Positions 9,271 through 20,465 of a DNA stretch of 32,061 bases are shown one piece after another. Below the pieces are notes generated by a model. That model was not told where the DNA came from, made no database searches, and saw nothing but the letters and a program-made list of their open reading frames with translations. The position numbers were made by a program, and so were the translations under genes. Position 1 is the stretch's first letter, and each line of letters opens with the position of its first letter. Origin of the DNA: Deltaproteobacteria bacterium. Its GTDB lineage: Bacteria > Desulfobacterota > Binatia > UBA9968 > JAJDTQ01. The stretch is taken from NCBI GenBank assembly GCA_028818775.1, contig JAPPNE010000154.1, positions 1 to 32,061 of the forward strand. The letters are read 5' to 3'.

Positions 9271-9978
9271 TTACCCGCCGGTCACCCGGCGGCAGACCTC
9301 CTGGTAGGCTTCCTCGACGCCGCCCAGGTCGCGGCGGAAGCGGTCCTTGTCCATCTTCTCCAGGGAGCCCTTCTGCCAGAAGCGGCAGGTGTCGGGGCAG
9401 ATCTCGTCGGCGAGGACGACTTGGCCGTCGCGCTTCCCGAACTCGAGCTTGAAGTCCACGAGGATCAGGTCCCGCTCGTCGAAGAACGCCCTCATCAGCT
9501 CGTTGGTGCGGAAGGTGAGACGCTTGATCTCCTCCAGCTCCTCCGCGGTGGCATAGCCCAACGCCAGGATGTGGTAGTCGTTGATGATCGGATCGTCGAG
9601 CTCGTCGCACTTGTAGCAGAACTCCAGGATCGTGGTGGACAGCGACTGCCCCTCCTCCAGGCCCAGGCGCTTGGCCATGCTGCCGGCCACGATGTTCCGG
9701 ATGATCACCTCGATGGGGAGCATGTCCAGCTTCCACACCAGCATCTCCCGTTCGTTGAGGCGATCCAGGAAGTGGGTCGGCACGCCGTTGTCCTCCAGGT
9801 GCTTGAACAGCACCTCGGAGATGGCGTTGTTGACGACTCCCTTGGACATCACGGTGCCCAGCTTCTTCTTGTTGAAGGCGCTGGCGTCGTCCTTGAAGTA
9901 CTGGATCATCTTGGCGGGATCGTCTGTGGCGTAGAGCTTCTTCGCCTTGCCCTCGTACATGAAGTCACGCTTTTCCAT
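9271..9978 (-). CDS. purC: Phosphoribosylaminoimidazole-succinocarboxamide synthase (SAICAR synthetase)
   Basis: PurC joins aspartate to CAIR with ATP. The product has 235 residues, the usual size. The N-terminus YEGKAKKLYATDDP is the ATP-binding opening of the family. EVIIRNIVAGSMAKRLGLEEG and ILVDFKLEFGK followed by VLADEICPDTCRFW are the SAICAR synthetase signature segments. The ATG at 9978 has a strong GAGGAG sequence about six bases upstream. Sixty-four bases separate it from the purB stop, so a local promoter is possible but none is obvious. purD, purE, purH, purM and purN are not in this window. Confidence 0.97.
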   Translation of the reverse strand: MEKRDFMYEGKAKKLYATDDPAKMIQYFKDDASAFNKKKLGTVMSKGVVNNAISEVLFKHLEDNGVPTHFLDRLNEREMLVWKLDMLPIEVIIRNIVAGSMAKRLGLEEGQSLSTTILEFCYKCDELDDPIINDYHILALGYATAEELEEIKRLTFRTNELMRAFFDERDLILVDFKLEFGKRDGQVVLADEICPDTCRFWQKGSLEKMDKDRFRRDLGGVEEAYQEVCRRVTGG

Positions 9979-10042
9979 GGCTCTCCTCGTGCGCCTTGCG
10001 GGCGCGGTTTGAATCTAGTGTCCTGTCCGGCGCGGCCGCTCT

Positions 10043-11337
<1,295 letters not shown>

Positions 11338-11341
<4 letters not shown>

Positions 11342-11814
11342 GTTCTGCGAGTTCCCGGTTCCTGTGCGCCGGTGTGCCCGAAGCCGCCGGCGTCACGGGT
11401 GGAGGCGGGCAGTTCGTCCACTTCCTCCAATTGCACCCGCGGGACACGCTGCACCACCAACTGGGCGATGCGGTCGCCGTGGCGGATGGTCGCCGGCTCC
11501 GCGCCCAAGTTGATGATGGCGAGCTGCACCTCGCCGCGGTAGTCCGAGTCGACGGTGCCGGGACTGTTCACCAAGGTGACGCCGTGCTTCAGCGCCAGGC
11601 CGCTCCGGGGACGGATCTGCGCCTCGAAGCCCGGCGGCAGCGCCAGTGCGAAGCCGGTAGGTATCAAGGCCCGCTCCAGCGGCGCGAGCACTACCTCATC
11701 CTCCACCGCGGCGGCCAAGTCCAGCCCCGCCGAACCCTCGGTCATGTAACGCGGCAAGGGAACGGCGGCCTTGCCGTCCCTCACCCGCCTGATCTGGACC
11801 TTGACGTCGGCCAC
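11338..11814 (-). CDS. dut: dUTP diphosphatase (dUTPase)
   Basis: The enzyme hydrolyses dUTP to dUMP and pyrophosphate, keeping uracil out of DNA and feeding dTMP synthesis. The product has 158 residues, the size of the trimeric family. The five conserved motifs are present in order: GSAGLDLAA (27-35), [11 protein letters not shown] (69-79), [14 protein letters not shown] with Asp89 as catalytic residue, [12 protein letters not shown] (113-124) and GGFGHTG (143-149). The start is placed at GTG 11814, six bases after the protease stop and directly before [10 protein letters not shown]. The frame stays open far upstream only because it runs antisense-like through the protease gene. It overlaps purB by four bases. 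Confidence 0.94.
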
Positions 11815-11819
11815 CGCCC

Positions 11820-13106
11820 TCAGGGGTTGGCAGCGGCGGCCTCGCGAGACGTGCCAGCGAATTGGACGCCGTCGACGCTGTGGCCTTCCAGGTCGCCCAG
11901 CAGGGTGGCGGTCAGGGCGCCGGGCGCGAACAACTCGCGGGCCAGTTGGGCCACCGCTTCCAGCGTGACGTCGCGCACGCCGCGGGTGATGTCCTCCACG
12001 GAAATCTGCGCGCCGCGGTGCATCTCGCTCCGGGTCATGTGTGTCATCCAAGAGTCCGCGGACTCAAGGCCCAGCAGCGTGTTCCCGACCAGTTGCTCGC
12101 GCGCGCGCCCGAGCTCCTCCTCGGTCACCTGCCCCGCGGCCACCTTGGCCATCTCGTCCACGGCAAGGTCCATGACCTCCCGGGCCCACTCCGCCTTGGT
12201 GCCGACGTAGACGCCGAGGTAGCCGGTGTCCCGGTAGGGCGCCAGGAACGAATAGACCGAGTAGGCCCTGCCGCGGCGCTCGCGAATCTCCTGGAACAGG
12301 CGCGAGCTCATGCCGCCGCCGAGCAGCGTGTTGAGAACGTGCGCCACGTACATTCGCGGGTCGCCGTGCGGCAGCGCCGGCGTTCCCAGGCAGATGTGCA
12401 CCTGCCCGAGCTTGCGCGGGTGGTGGAACAGGCCGGAACGGGGCTCCGGCGCCGCCACCGGAGCCTGCAACGGCTTGGCCTCGATGGCGCCGAAGGCGCC
12501 GCCCACCGCGTCCACCAGCGCGGCATGCGAGAGGTTGCCGGCCCCGGCGATGATGACCCGCCCGGGCCGGTAACGCTCGGCCATGAACTCGACGAGGTCG
12601 TCCCGGGCAAAGCCGGAAACGGTGTCCACCTCGCCGCACACCGCCCGCCCCAGGGGATGGTCGCCGAAGTAGTCGAGGCTGAACAGGTCGTGGACGAAGT
12701 CCTCGGGGTTCTCGTCCGCCGAGGCGATCTCCTGGAGGATTACGGTGCGCTCCCGCTCGATCTCCTCCGGATCGAACACCGAGTTGAGAAAGAGGTCGCT
12801 CAGGACGTCGACGGCCAAGGGCAGATGCTCGTCCACCACCTTGGCGTAGTAGCAGGTGTTCTCCTTGCCGGTGAAGGCGTTGAGCACCCCTCCCACGGCG
12901 TCCATCTCCTCGGCGATCCGCTGTGCGCTACGGGTCTTGGTGCCCTTGAACAGCAAGTGCTCCAGAAAATGGGACAGGCCCCCCTGCCGGGGCTCTTCGT
13001 GGCGGGAGCCGTTCTCCACCCAGATGCCGAGACTCACCGCCCGGGTTCCGGAGCGCTGCTCGGTAAGAATCCTGACGCCGTTGTCCAGAACCGTCTTGTG
13101 GAACAT
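11820..13106 (-). CDS. M16 family zinc metallopeptidase (processing-peptidase-like)
   Basis: The product has 428 residues, the size of single-chain bacterial M16B peptidases. The inverted zinc motif HFLEH (46-50) binds zinc, with Glu49 as catalytic base. Glu126 in VILQEI is the third ligand, at the expected distance. The second homologous domain contains [21 protein letters not shown] and the YSVYSF segment that helps close the catalytic chamber. The cellular substrate is unknown; family members degrade short peptides or process presequence-like peptides. The ATG at 13106 lies 11 bases after the pnp stop. An upstream open frame into pnp is a shadow. The position after pnp and before dut is seen in several deltaproteobacterial-type genomes. 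Confidence 0.94.
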   Translation of the reverse strand: MFHKTVLDNGVRILTEQRSGTRAVSLGIWVENGSRHEEPRQGGLSHFLEHLLFKGTKTRSAQRIAEEMDAVGGVLNAFTGKENTCYYAKVVDEHLPLAVDVLSDLFLNSVFDPEEIERERTVILQEIASADENPEDFVHDLFSLDYFGDHPLGRAVCGEVDTVSGFARDDLVEFMAERYRPGRVIIAGAGNLSHAALVDAVGGAFGAIEAKPLQAPVAAPEPRSGLFHHPRKLGQVHICLGTPALPHGDPRMYVAHVLNTLLGGGMSSRLFQEIRERRGRAYSVYSFLAPYRDTGYLGVYVGTKAEWAREVMDLAVDEMAKVAAGQVTEEELGRAREQLVGNTLLGLESADSWMTHMTRSEMHRGAQISVEDITRGVRDVTLEAVAQLARELFAPGALTATLLGDLEGHSVDGVQFAGTSREAAAANP

Positions 13107-13117
13107 CGGATGGATGA

Positions 13118-15217
13118 CTAAACCCGCTCGGAGGTCTGCTCTTCCTTCAGGGCCTCCTTGCGGCTGAGACGGATCTTGCCCTGCCGGTCCACGTCCAGCA
13201 CCTTCACCATCAGCTCGTCGCCCTCGTTGAGCACGTCCCGCACCCGCCGCACGTGGTCGTCCGCGATCTGCGAGATGTGCACCAGCCCGTCGGTGCCCGG
13301 CAGGATCTCGACGAACGCGCCGAAGTCCATCACGCGCCGCACCGTGCCCTTGTAGATGCGGCCGATCTCCACCTCGGCGACGATGCCCTCGATCATGTCC
13401 AGGGCCCGGCGGCTGCCCGCCTCGTCGACGGACGCCACCGTGACGGTACCGTCGTCCTGCACGTCGATCTTCGTGCCCGTGGCCTCGACGATGCCGCGGA
13501 TGACCTTGCCTCCCGGTCCGATGATGTCGCGGATCTTCTCGGGGCGGACCTTGATGGTGGTGATGCGCGGCGCGTGGCGCGAGACCTCCTCGCGCGTCTC
13601 CGCCAGGGTGCCGTCCATGATGTCGAGGATGTGCAGCCGGCCCTCCCGCGCCTGGTACAGGGCCTCCTGCATGATCTCGCGGGTGACGCCGCTGATCTTG
13701 ATGTCCATCTGCAGCGCCGTGATGCCCTCGCGGGTGCCGGCGACCTTGAAGTCCATGTCGCCGAGATGGTCCTCGTCGCCGAGGATGTCCGTCAGCACGC
13801 GCACCTCGTCGTCTTCCTTGATCAGGCCCATGGCGATGCCCGCCACCGGAGCCTTGATGGGAACGCCGGCGTCCATGAGCGACAGGGAGCCGCCGCACAC
13901 GCTCGCCATGGAGCTGGAACCGTTGGACGCCAGGATCTCGGAAACCACGCGCAGGGTGTAGGGGAATTCATCCTCCTGGGGGAGGACCGGCACCAGCGCC
14001 CGCTCGGCGAGCGCGCCGTGGCCGATCTCGCGCCGGCCCGGGCTGCGCAGGAACTTGACCTCGCCGGTGCTGTAGGGCGGGAAGTTGTAGTGCAGCATGA
14101 ACTTCTTGAACTGCTCGCCGGTGAGGGCGTCGACGCGCTGCGCGTCGCCGGACGTACCGAGGGTAGCCACCACCAGCGCCTGGGTCTCGCCACGGGTAAA
14201 CAGCGCCGAGCCGTGGGTGCGCGGCAACAGGCCCGCCTCGCAGGTGATGGGACGCACGTCCTTGAGCCCGCGCCCATCGATGCGTTTGCGCTGCTGCACC
14301 ACGAGGTCCCGAAGCTGGAACTTCTCCAGGTCCCTGTAGGCGCCCTTGAGCTCCCTCTCGCGGCCGGGAAACTCCTCCGCGCCCGTGGTCATGACCTCCG
14401 CGCCTACTTCGTCGACGCGGGAGTTGCGCTGTTTCTTGTCGGCGATGCAGACCGCCTCCTTGACCTTCTCCTCCGCATGGTTCCGCACCCAGGCCGTCAG
14501 CGACTCGTCCTTCTCCTCCTTGGGCGCCACCCGCTTGGCCTTGCCGAGCTGATCCCTGAGCTTGTCCTGAAGATCGATGAGCGGCTGGATCGCCTGATGC
14601 CCCTGGAAGAGCGCGTCCAGCACTTCGTCCTCGGGCACCATCGACGCACCGCCTTCCACCATCACAATGCCGTCCCGCGTTCCCGAGAGAAAGATATTGA
14701 CGTCGCAATCCGGTATCCGGCTCTGGAGCGGGTTCATCACCCACTCGCCGTCAACGCGGCCCACCCGCACGCCGGCCAGCGGACCGTTGAACGGTATGTC
14801 CGATATCTCGATGGCCAGCGAGGCGGCGAACATGGAGACCGCGTCGGTGTCGTTCTCCCCGTCCGCGGACAGCACGGTGACGATGATCTGCGTTTCGGCC
14901 TTGACCCCGCCCGCGAACAGCGGACGGATGGACCGGTCGATGAGCCGGCAGGTGAGGATCTCCTTTTCCGAAGGACGGCCCTCCCGTTTGAAGAACCCTC
15001 CGGGAATACGCCCGGCGGCAAAGGTCTTTTCCTGGTAATCGACGGTGAGCGGGAAGAAGTCGATCTCCTCGCGTACGTCCTTGGAGGCCACGGCGGTAGC
15101 GAGGACGACGGTCTCGCCGAAACGCACCAGCGCGGCGCCGTCGGCCTGCTTGGCGACCTTGCCGAGGTCGACGCATAGAGGTCGGCCGCAATAGTCCAAC
15201 TCGATCTTTGTTTGCAT
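13118..15217 (-). CDS. pnp: Polyribonucleotide nucleotidyltransferase (PNPase)
   Basis: PNPase degrades RNA 3' to 5' phosphorolytically and is part of the RNA decay machinery. The product has 699 residues with two RNase PH-like domains, an all-helical linker, a KH domain with GPGG at 567-570 ([13 protein letters not shown]), and a C-terminal S1 domain ([28 protein letters not shown]). [14 protein letters not shown] and the second-core segments [30 protein letters not shown] and [21 protein letters not shown] are conserved catalytic-core parts. The ATG at 15217 has GAGGG about eight bases upstream, so the 19-codon upstream extension is rejected. It follows rpsO by 68 bases, the same rpsO-pnp order as in many bacteria. 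Confidence 0.97.
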   Translation of the reverse strand: MQTKIELDYCGRPLCVDLGKVAKQADGAALVRFGETVVLATAVASKDVREEIDFFPLTVDYQEKTFAAGRIPGGFFKREGRPSEKEILTCRLIDRSIRPLFAGGVKAETQIIVTVLSADGENDTDAVSMFAASLAIEISDIPFNGPLAGVRVGRVDGEWVMNPLQSRIPDCDVNIFLSGTRDGIVMVEGGASMVPEDEVLDALFQGHQAIQPLIDLQDKLRDQLGKAKRVAPKEEKDESLTAWVRNHAEEKVKEAVCIADKKQRNSRVDEVGAEVMTTGAEEFPGRERELKGAYRDLEKFQLRDLVVQQRKRIDGRGLKDVRPITCEAGLLPRTHGSALFTRGETQALVVATLGTSGDAQRVDALTGEQFKKFMLHYNFPPYSTGEVKFLRSPGRREIGHGALAERALVPVLPQEDEFPYTLRVVSEILASNGSSSMASVCGGSLSLMDAGVPIKAPVAGIAMGLIKEDDEVRVLTDILGDEDHLGDMDFKVAGTREGITALQMDIKISGVTREIMQEALYQAREGRLHILDIMDGTLAETREEVSRHAPRITTIKVRPEKIRDIIGPGGKVIRGIVEATGTKIDVQDDGTVTVASVDEAGSRRALDMIEGIVAEVEIGRIYKGTVRRVMDFGAFVEILPGTDGLVHISQIADDHVRRVRDVLNEGDELMVKVLDVDRQGKIRLSRKEALKEEQTSERV

Positions 15218-15279
15218 ATTTGTACCCTCGAGGGCAGTGGGGGCTGAAGAGAAGAACGCGGGAAGGAACGACAACGGCC

Positions 15280-15301
15280 GGGTATCTATCGACGGATACC
15301 C
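15280..15301 (-). promoter_or_regulatory. Inverted repeat across the rpsO stop codon
   Basis: GGGTATC and GATACCC form a perfect 7-bp stem with an 8-base loop, spanning the last codons and stop of rpsO. No T-run follows, so it is not an intrinsic terminator. It could be an RNA processing or stability structure in the rpsO-pnp transcript; in E. coli the rpsO-pnp junction is an RNase III and PNPase control site. The function here is inferred. Confidence 0.35.
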
Positions 15302-15555
15302 AGCCGCTGGATCAAGGTCTGGTACCTCTGAACATCCCTTTTCTTGAGATAGTCCAGAAGCCGCCGCCTTTTGCCGACGAGCCTGAGCAGGCCCATCCGC
15401 GTGTGATGGTCCTTCTTGTGAGTTCTCAGGTGCTCTGTCAGATAGGTGATGCGGTGGCTGTGAATCGCCACTTGCACCTCAGGCGAACCGGTGTCCGAAT
15501 CGTGGAGTCTGAACTGCCTGATCGTCTCGCTGGTCTGCTCCCGAGCTGATTCCAT
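15286..15555 (-). CDS. rpsO: 30S ribosomal protein S15
   Basis: S15 binds 16S rRNA early in assembly of the small subunit platform. The product has 89 residues, exactly the usual length. Marks are [34 protein letters not shown] and the basic C-terminal [31 protein letters not shown]. The ATG at 15555 follows AAAGGG at about six bases, so the 23-codon upstream extension is rejected. The 94-base gap to truB contains a candidate promoter and a weak terminator. Confidence 0.97.
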   Translation of the reverse strand: MESAREQTSETIRQFRLHDSDTGSPEVQVAIHSHRITYLTEHLRTHKKDHHTRMGLLRLVGKRRRLLDYLKKRDVQRYQTLIQRLGIRR

Positions 15556-15595
15556 CTGTACCCTTTTCTTTCTCCTGTTTATCGATTTGATGTGC

Positions 15596-15624
15596 TTTTT
15601 AGCATACCGGCCGCGCACTTGCAA
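15596..15624 (-). promoter_or_regulatory. Candidate internal promoter of rpsO-pnp
   Basis: Reading the minus strand, TTGCAA (15624-15619) and TAAAAA (15601-15596) are 17 bases apart. Transcription would begin near 15589, giving a leader of about 35 bases before rpsO. A separate rpsO promoter is known in E. coli, so this is plausible, but it rests on pattern matching. Confidence 0.4.
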
Positions 15625-15644
15625 AAGCCGCGCCGGACGGCGGC
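15623..15644 (-). terminator. Weak intrinsic terminator-like hairpin after truB
   Basis: On the minus strand GCCGC (15644-15640), an eight-base loop and GCGGC (15631-15627) are followed by TTTT. The stem is short and GC-only and the T-run is brief, so termination would be partial. It lies directly after the truB stop and just before the candidate rpsO promoter. Confidence 0.35.
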
Positions 15645-15649
15645 GACGC

Positions 15650-16555
15650 TCAGCCCGAGCGGTTGAACACCCGCAGGATCTGCCACCTCCGCACCATCGC
15701 CTGCCAGCCGATCAGCGCCACGAGGACGCCGTCCGGGTCCACCACCCGGCGGGTGATCTCGCCGGGGTCGGGCATGCCGATACCCGCCAAGGCGCCCTGG
15801 AGACCGCGCCTGAGCCCGTCGGCGGCGGCCCGGTCCACGACGGCGCCGCGCAGATGGCCCATGGCCTGGTTCAGCGGCACCAGCGGGACGGCGCCGGCAT
15901 CCGGCAGCTCCCTCAAGGCGTCCAGGGTGAGGGCGTCGTCGATGCGGAAGGGACCGGACGCCACCCGGCGAAGACGGCTCAGGTAGCCGCCGCAACCCAG
16001 TGCGCCGCCGATGTCGGCCGCCAGGGTGCGCACGTAGGTGCCCTTGGAACAGGTGAGATCGAACTCCAATTCCGCCGGCCCCGCTTGCTCCAGACGCGTG
16101 ATCTCCACCCGGATGTCCCGCGCCTCCCGGCCCACCTCGACGCCCTTGCGCGCGAGCTGGTAGAGCCGGGTCCCGTCCTGCTTGAGCGCCGAATACATGG
16201 GCGGCACCTGGCGAAGATCGCCGCTGAATTCCCGGCGCAACGCTTCGAGCTCCGGCGGACCCAGCCGCGGCGCGTCGCGCCGGACCAGCACCTCGCCGGT
16301 GCGGTCCTGGGTGTCGGTCTCGGCTCCGAGGGCGATCGCGCCGGTGTAGCCCTTGTCCGCGTCCAGGAAGTGCTGCGCGACCTTGGTCCCTTCATTGACC
16401 GCCAGCGGCAGGAGCCCGGAGGCGAACGGGTCCAGCGTGCCCAGGTGCCCGACCTTGCGCGCTCCCGTAATGCGCTTGGCCGTGGCCACCACCCGCGCCG
16501 AGGATGGCCCCTCCGGCTTGTCCACCAGCAGGATGCCGCTCGTGACCAGATGCAT
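15650..16555 (-). CDS. truB: tRNA pseudouridine(55) synthase
   Basis: TruB converts U55 to pseudouridine in the T-loop of tRNAs. The product has 301 residues. It has [17 protein letters not shown] at the N-terminus and the catalytic motif [22 protein letters not shown] with Asp42 as nucleophile. [20 protein letters not shown] and [15 protein letters not shown] are further conserved blocks. The last 60 or so residues resemble the PUA-like C-terminal extension of the bacterial enzyme. The ATG at 16555 lies 23 bases after the rbfA stop. The rbfA-truB-rpsO order is the classical one. Confidence 0.96.
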   Translation of the reverse strand: MHLVTSGILLVDKPEGPSSARVVATAKRITGARKVGHLGTLDPFASGLLPLAVNEGTKVAQHFLDADKGYTGAIALGAETDTQDRTGEVLVRRDAPRLGPPELEALRREFSGDLRQVPPMYSALKQDGTRLYQLARKGVEVGREARDIRVEITRLEQAGPAELEFDLTCSKGTYVRTLAADIGGALGCGGYLSRLRRVASGPFRIDDALTLDALRELPDAGAVPLVPLNQAMGHLRGAVVDRAAADGLRRGLQGALAGIGMPDPGEITRRVVDPDGVLVALIGWQAMVRRWQILRVFNRSG

Positions 16556-16578
16556 GATGTCCCGTGGAGTGCTGCCGG

Positions 16579-16947
16579 CTACGCCTTGGGCCGGACCTGG
16601 CCGAGAAGATCCTCGATGCGCCGGGCACGGTCCGGGGCCTCGTCGTGGACGAACTCGAGGTCGGGCACGAAGCGCAGCTTGAGGTCGGCGGCGATCCGGT
16701 TTCGGATGAAGCCCGTGGCCGCGCGCAGGCCCAGGAGCGCTTCCTCGCCGGCAGCTTCACCGTCGCGCACCGTGAAGTAAAGGGTGGCGTGCTTGAGGTC
16801 GGGACGCACGTCCGTCCCGGTCAACGTCACGGAAGCGAGCCGCGGATCGTTGAGCGAGCGCGTCAACAGCCGTGAAACGAACTCGATCAGCAAGTCGCCC
16901 ACGCGCTGCGAACGCGGAATGCCTGTCTTTTGGCGATTTCTTGCCAC
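16579..16947 (-). CDS. rbfA: 30S ribosome-binding factor RbfA
   Basis: RbfA binds the immature 30S subunit and helps mature the 5' end of 16S rRNA; it is also a cold-response factor in E. coli. The product has 122 residues with a single KH-like fold. It shows RSQRVGDLLIEFVSRLL near the start, DPRLASVTLTGTDVRPDLKHATLYFTV in the middle, and LGLRAATGFIRNRIAADLKLRFVPDLEFVHD towards the end. The gene begins five bases after the ylxP stop and 23 bases separate it from truB. Confidence 0.95.
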   Translation of the reverse strand: MARNRQKTGIPRSQRVGDLLIEFVSRLLTRSLNDPRLASVTLTGTDVRPDLKHATLYFTVRDGEAAGEEALLGLRAATGFIRNRIAADLKLRFVPDLEFVHDEAPDRARRIEDLLGQVRPKA

Positions 16948-16952
16948 GCCGC

Positions 16953-17240
16953 CTATTCGTGCAGTACGCGGAGTTCCGACTCCCCAAGCTCCGCCAGACC
17001 CATGCGGTGCACGAACTCCATCACCTCACGAAGCGTGGCTTCCACGATTCGCGGATTGCTGCCCGCCGCCGCGAAGCCCAGCAGAGCCCGCTGCCACAGG
17101 TCCTGGTCGCCGCACTCCGTGGTGGAAACATTGAAGCGGTTGGACACGCGCGCTTGAATCTTGCGCAGTACGGACCGCTTGCCCTTGAGGGAATGATTCT
17201 CCGGCAGGATCAGCACGAGCTTGAGGACGCCGATCACCAT
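16953..17240 (-). CDS. ylxP: DUF503 family protein (YlxP-like)
   Basis: This is a small DUF503 protein of 95 residues, commonly encoded between infB and rbfA. The exact role is not settled; family members are often linked to ribosome biogenesis by position. It begins MVIGVLKLVLILPENHSLKGKRSVLRKI, the hallmark opening with the SLKGKRSVL motif, then contains NRFNVSTTECGDQDLWQRALLGFA. The ATG at 17240 is chosen over a 25-codon upstream extension, because family members begin exactly here and GAGAGG lies about eight bases upstream. Forty-three bases separate it from the infB stop. Confidence 0.9.
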   Translation of the reverse strand: MVIGVLKLVLILPENHSLKGKRSVLRKIQARVSNRFNVSTTECGDQDLWQRALLGFAAAGSNPRIVEATLREVMEFVHRMGLAELGESELRVLHE

Positions 17241-17283
17241 GCCGCCGGCCTCTCGGGCACTTTGCCGTTTTCCGGCGGCCGCG

Positions 17284-20205
17284 CTACCGGTCCGCGGAAA
17301 GCTGGGCGGCGCCACCGCCGTCGGACCGCAGTCGCGCGCGGGTAACAGGGATCTTCTCGAACCCTTCTATGACGTCGCCGACCTTGACGTCCTGGTAGCC
17401 GTCGATGGCGATGCCGCATTCGTAACCCGTGCCCACCTCGCGCACGTCGTCCTTGAAGCGCTTGAGGCTCGCCAGCCGCCCTTCGTGCACCACCACCTGG
17501 TCGCGCAGGAGACGGATCATGCTGGAACGCTGGATCTTGCCGTCGGTAACCGCGCAGCCGGCGATGGTGCCGACGCCGCGTATGTTGAACACTTCGCGAA
17601 CCTGCACGCGGGCGTGGAACTCTTCGCGGTACACCGGCTCCAGCATCCCTTCCATGGCCGAGCGGATGTCGTCGATCACTTCGTAGATGATCGTATAGAG
17701 GCGCAAGTCCACCCCCTGCTGCACCGCCAGGCCCGTGGCCTTGGGCTCGGGCCGGACATTGAAACCGATGACGATGGCGTTGGAGGCGCTGGCCAGCAAC
17801 ACGTCGCTCTCGGTGATGCCGCCCACCGAGCCATGGATCACGCGGATCTTGACCTCGTCCGTGGACACCCGCGTGAGGGCGTCGCCGAGAGCTTCCACCG
17901 AACCGTGGACGTCGCCCTTGAGCACCACGCGCAGCTCCTTGACCTCGCTTGCCTTGATCTGGTCGTAGAACTCCTCCAGGGAGACCTTGCTGGTCTTGGC
18001 CAGCTCTGCCTCGCGCTGCTGGGTCTCCCGGTATTCGGCCAACTGCCGGGCGGTGGCCTCGTCCGTGAGGGCCGAGAACGCCTCACCGGCCTGCGGCACG
18101 CCCTGCAGTCCCAGGATCTCCACCGGGATGGACGGCGTCGCCATGTCCACCTTCCGGCCCTGGTCGTCGATCATGGCGCGAACCTTGCCGTGATGGGGTC
18201 CGGCGAAGATGGGATCGCCCACCTTCAGGGTTCCTTCCTGCACCAGCACCGTGGAAACCGGGCCGCGTCCGCGCTCCAGCTTCGCCTCCACCACGGCGCC
18301 CCGCGCCAGCTTGTTGGGGTTGGCCTTGAACTCCAGGAGGTCCGCCTGGAGCAACAGCATCTCCAGCAGGTTCGGGATTCCTTCACGGGTCACGGCGGAC
18401 ACCGGCACGAAGATCGTGTCTCCGCCCCAGCCCTCGGGCACCAAGCCGTGGTCCGACAGGCCGCGCTGCACCCGCTCGGGGTCGGCGTCGGGACGATCGA
18501 TCTTGTTCACCGCCACGATGATGGGCACCTCAGCCGCGCGCGCGTGATCCACCGCCTCGATGGTCTGGGGCATGACGCCGTCATCGGCCGCCACCACCAG
18601 CACCACGATGTCCGTGACCTTGGCGCCACGCGCCCGCATGGCGGTGAAGGCTTCGTGTCCCGGCGTGTCCAGGAAGGTCACGCCCCGGCCTTCCACCCGG
18701 ACGTGATACGCGCCGATGTGCTGCGTGATCCCGCCGGCCTCCGCGTCGGTCACGTGAGTGCTGCGGATGGCGTCGAGCAGCGAGGTCTTGCCATGATCGA
18801 CGTGTCCCATGATCGTGACCACCGGAGGCCGCGGCTCCAGCGCCTCCTCGGGCTCCGCCACCTCATGCTGGCCCTGCAGCGCGGTCTCCACGTCGAAGGC
18901 CACGTTCTCGACCTGGTAGTCGAACTCGTTGGCCACCAGCGTCGCCGTATCGAAGTCCAGCACCTGGTTGATGGTGGCCATCATGCCGAGGCCCATGAGC
19001 TTCTTGATGACCTCTCCCGCCTTGACGCCCATGGACCGGGCCATGTCGCCCACGGTGACCACTTCCGCCACGCGCACCACCCGCTTGCTGGCCTTGGGCA
19101 CGGTGATCTCGGTCTTGCGCTGTTCCTTGCCCGGCAGCGCGCGCTTCTTCCGCAGCACCCGTCCGCGGGGCGAACGGAACTCCCGTTCCTTGAGCTCGAT
19201 GACTTCCTGCTTGCGAATGACCCGCTTCTTGCCCTTGCCCCCCTTGCCGGCCTTTTCCTGGCTTTCGGATTCCGGCGTCTTGCTTTCGCCCCGTTTCTCG
19301 TCACCCGTGGAAGCCGCCGGCTTGGGCGCGGGCGCCGCCTTGCGGTTCAGGTCGATGCGACCGAGAATGCGCGGTCCCGCGGGCCGGGCCACGCTGTCCG
19401 GAGCATCCTTGTCCGCCTCGGGCGCGGCGGCACCGTTCGCTTCCACCACGGCGGCGCCGTTGGCGCCGGGCGCCGCGATTTCGCTCCCCGCGGCCGGCGT
19501 CTCGGGCCGGTCCGGCTCCCGCGCCGCTCCGGGAGGGGGAACCTCCGCCTCGGCGGCCTCCGCAGCCTCCGCATCCGCGGGCGGGACCGCCCGCGCGGCC
19601 GCGGGCGTCTCCACGACATCACCCTCCGCGGGCACGGCGTCCGCCGCAACCGTCTGCTCGGCGGCTTCGACCGGCTCCGTTTCCCGCGCCGCGACTTCCT
19701 GCGTCTCGCCGATGGCGGCTTCCTGAGGCGCCGCCGGTTGGGACGGCATCTCCGGAGGCCGCGCCGCGGGGACCACGGGCCGGGGCACGGGGAAGGGAAC
19801 CACGGGAACCGGCGTCACCTCGGCGTCCGCGACCGTTTCCTCCTCCTCGGGCGGAGGAGCCACCGGGTGAATGGGCCTGCGGGTGACCAGCTCGACCGTG
19901 CTTCGGCGACGCCGGATCACGTTGGCGCGGACGCGGCGCTCGACGACCTTCTCGTGCGCCTGCACCTCGCCCATGTCCTGGTCTTCCGCGGTAATGGTCC
20001 GGTCCACCACCACGCGTTCCTCGCCGACCGTGACCTTGGGCTTTTCCGTGGCGGCGATGGCCGCCTTCACGGCCTCGATCTCGGAATCGTCGAGGGAGCT
20101 CTGAGACTTCTTGCCGCGCACCCGGATCTTTTCGAGCAGGGCGATCAGATCCTTCGGCTCCATTTCGAGCTGCTTGGCCAGTTGATGCACTCTCAGTTTG
20201 CTCAT
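17284..20205 (-). CDS. infB: Translation initiation factor IF-2
   Basis: IF-2 is the GTPase that brings initiator tRNA to the 30S subunit and promotes subunit joining. The product has 973 residues. An IF2_N helix module opens it ([20 protein letters not shown]). A long region of about 200 residues follows, rich in Ala, Glu, Pro and Val. A basic stretch and a second IF2_N module ([22 protein letters not shown]) come next. The G domain has [14 protein letters not shown] (G1), DTPGHEAF (G3) and NKID (G4). Domains II to IV follow, with the C-terminal initiator-tRNA-binding part. The ATG at 20205 overlaps the ylxR stop as ATGA; the four-codon longer start is less likely. Confidence 0.97.
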   Translation of the reverse strand: MSKLRVHQLAKQLEMEPKDLIALLEKIRVRGKKSQSSLDDSEIEAVKAAIAATEKPKVTVGEERVVVDRTITAEDQDMGEVQAHEKVVERRVRANVIRRRRSTVELVTRRPIHPVAPPPEEEETVADAEVTPVPVVPFPVPRPVVPAARPPEMPSQPAAPQEAAIGETQEVAARETEPVEAAEQTVAADAVPAEGDVVETPAAARAVPPADAEAAEAAEAEVPPPGAAREPDRPETPAAGSEIAAPGANGAAVVEANGAAAPEADKDAPDSVARPAGPRILGRIDLNRKAAPAPKPAASTGDEKRGESKTPESESQEKAGKGGKGKKRVIRKQEVIELKEREFRSPRGRVLRKKRALPGKEQRKTEITVPKASKRVVRVAEVVTVGDMARSMGVKAGEVIKKLMGLGMMATINQVLDFDTATLVANEFDYQVENVAFDVETALQGQHEVAEPEEALEPRPPVVTIMGHVDHGKTSLLDAIRSTHVTDAEAGGITQHIGAYHVRVEGRGVTFLDTPGHEAFTAMRARGAKVTDIVVLVVAADDGVMPQTIEAVDHARAAEVPIIVAVNKIDRPDADPERVQRGLSDHGLVPEGWGGDTIFVPVSAVTREGIPNLLEMLLLQADLLEFKANPNKLARGAVVEAKLERGRGPVSTVLVQEGTLKVGDPIFAGPHHGKVRAMIDDQGRKVDMATPSIPVEILGLQGVPQAGEAFSALTDEATARQLAEYRETQQREAELAKTSKVSLEEFYDQIKASEVKELRVVLKGDVHGSVEALGDALTRVSTDEVKIRVIHGSVGGITESDVLLASASNAIVIGFNVRPEPKATGLAVQQGVDLRLYTIIYEVIDDIRSAMEGMLEPVYREEFHARVQVREVFNIRGVGTIAGCAVTDGKIQRSSMIRLLRDQVVVHEGRLASLKRFKDDVREVGTGYECGIAIDGYQDVKVGDVIEGFEKIPVTRARLRSDGGGAAQLSADR

Positions 20206-20465
20206 TTCCCACCCCATTGAGCGCGAAGCTTCTCCACCAAGTCCTCACGATCCCCGCGGGGCAGATCGCGACGAAAAGCCCGGTACAGGCTCTTCCGTTT
20301 CAGAAAAGCTCGCCAACAGTCCTCGCGGTTGTGCAGATAGCCTCCTCGTCCCCGGACTTCCTCGGGTTCCAAACCGTTCTCCGTGATCGCGACCCGACGC
20401 ATGGCGGTCTTGGCGTCGCGCTGACCGCAACCCAGACAAGTCCGCAGCGGCGCTCGGACGCTCAT
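20202..20465 (-). CDS. ylxR: YlxR family (DUF448) RNA-binding protein
   Basis: YlxR is a small basic protein usually encoded between nusA and infB. It binds RNA, and in some bacteria it has been reported to affect RNase P or global transcription; its role here is not known. The product has 87 residues with the family marks [18 protein letters not shown] and [19 protein letters not shown]. The Cys pair of CLGC is conserved in the family. The gene overlaps nusA upstream and infB downstream by four bases each (ATGA), so all three are probably translationally coupled. Confidence 0.92.
   Translation of the reverse strand: MSVRAPLRTCLGCGQRDAKTAMRRVAITENGLEPEEVRGRGGYLHNREDCWRAFLKRKSLYRAFRRDLPRGDREDLVEKLRAQWGGK

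Noticed and set aside
11820..13898. A longer start for the M16 protease giving a fusion with 260 extra residues
   Set aside because: The extra part is an out-of-frame reading of pnp, and the family starts at the ATG at 13106, just after the pnp stop.
17221..20220. A 999-codon open frame on the plus strand opposite infB
   Set aside because: It is an antisense shadow of infB: the high GC content removes stops in this frame, and its translation is rich in His, Arg, Leu and Gly without domains.
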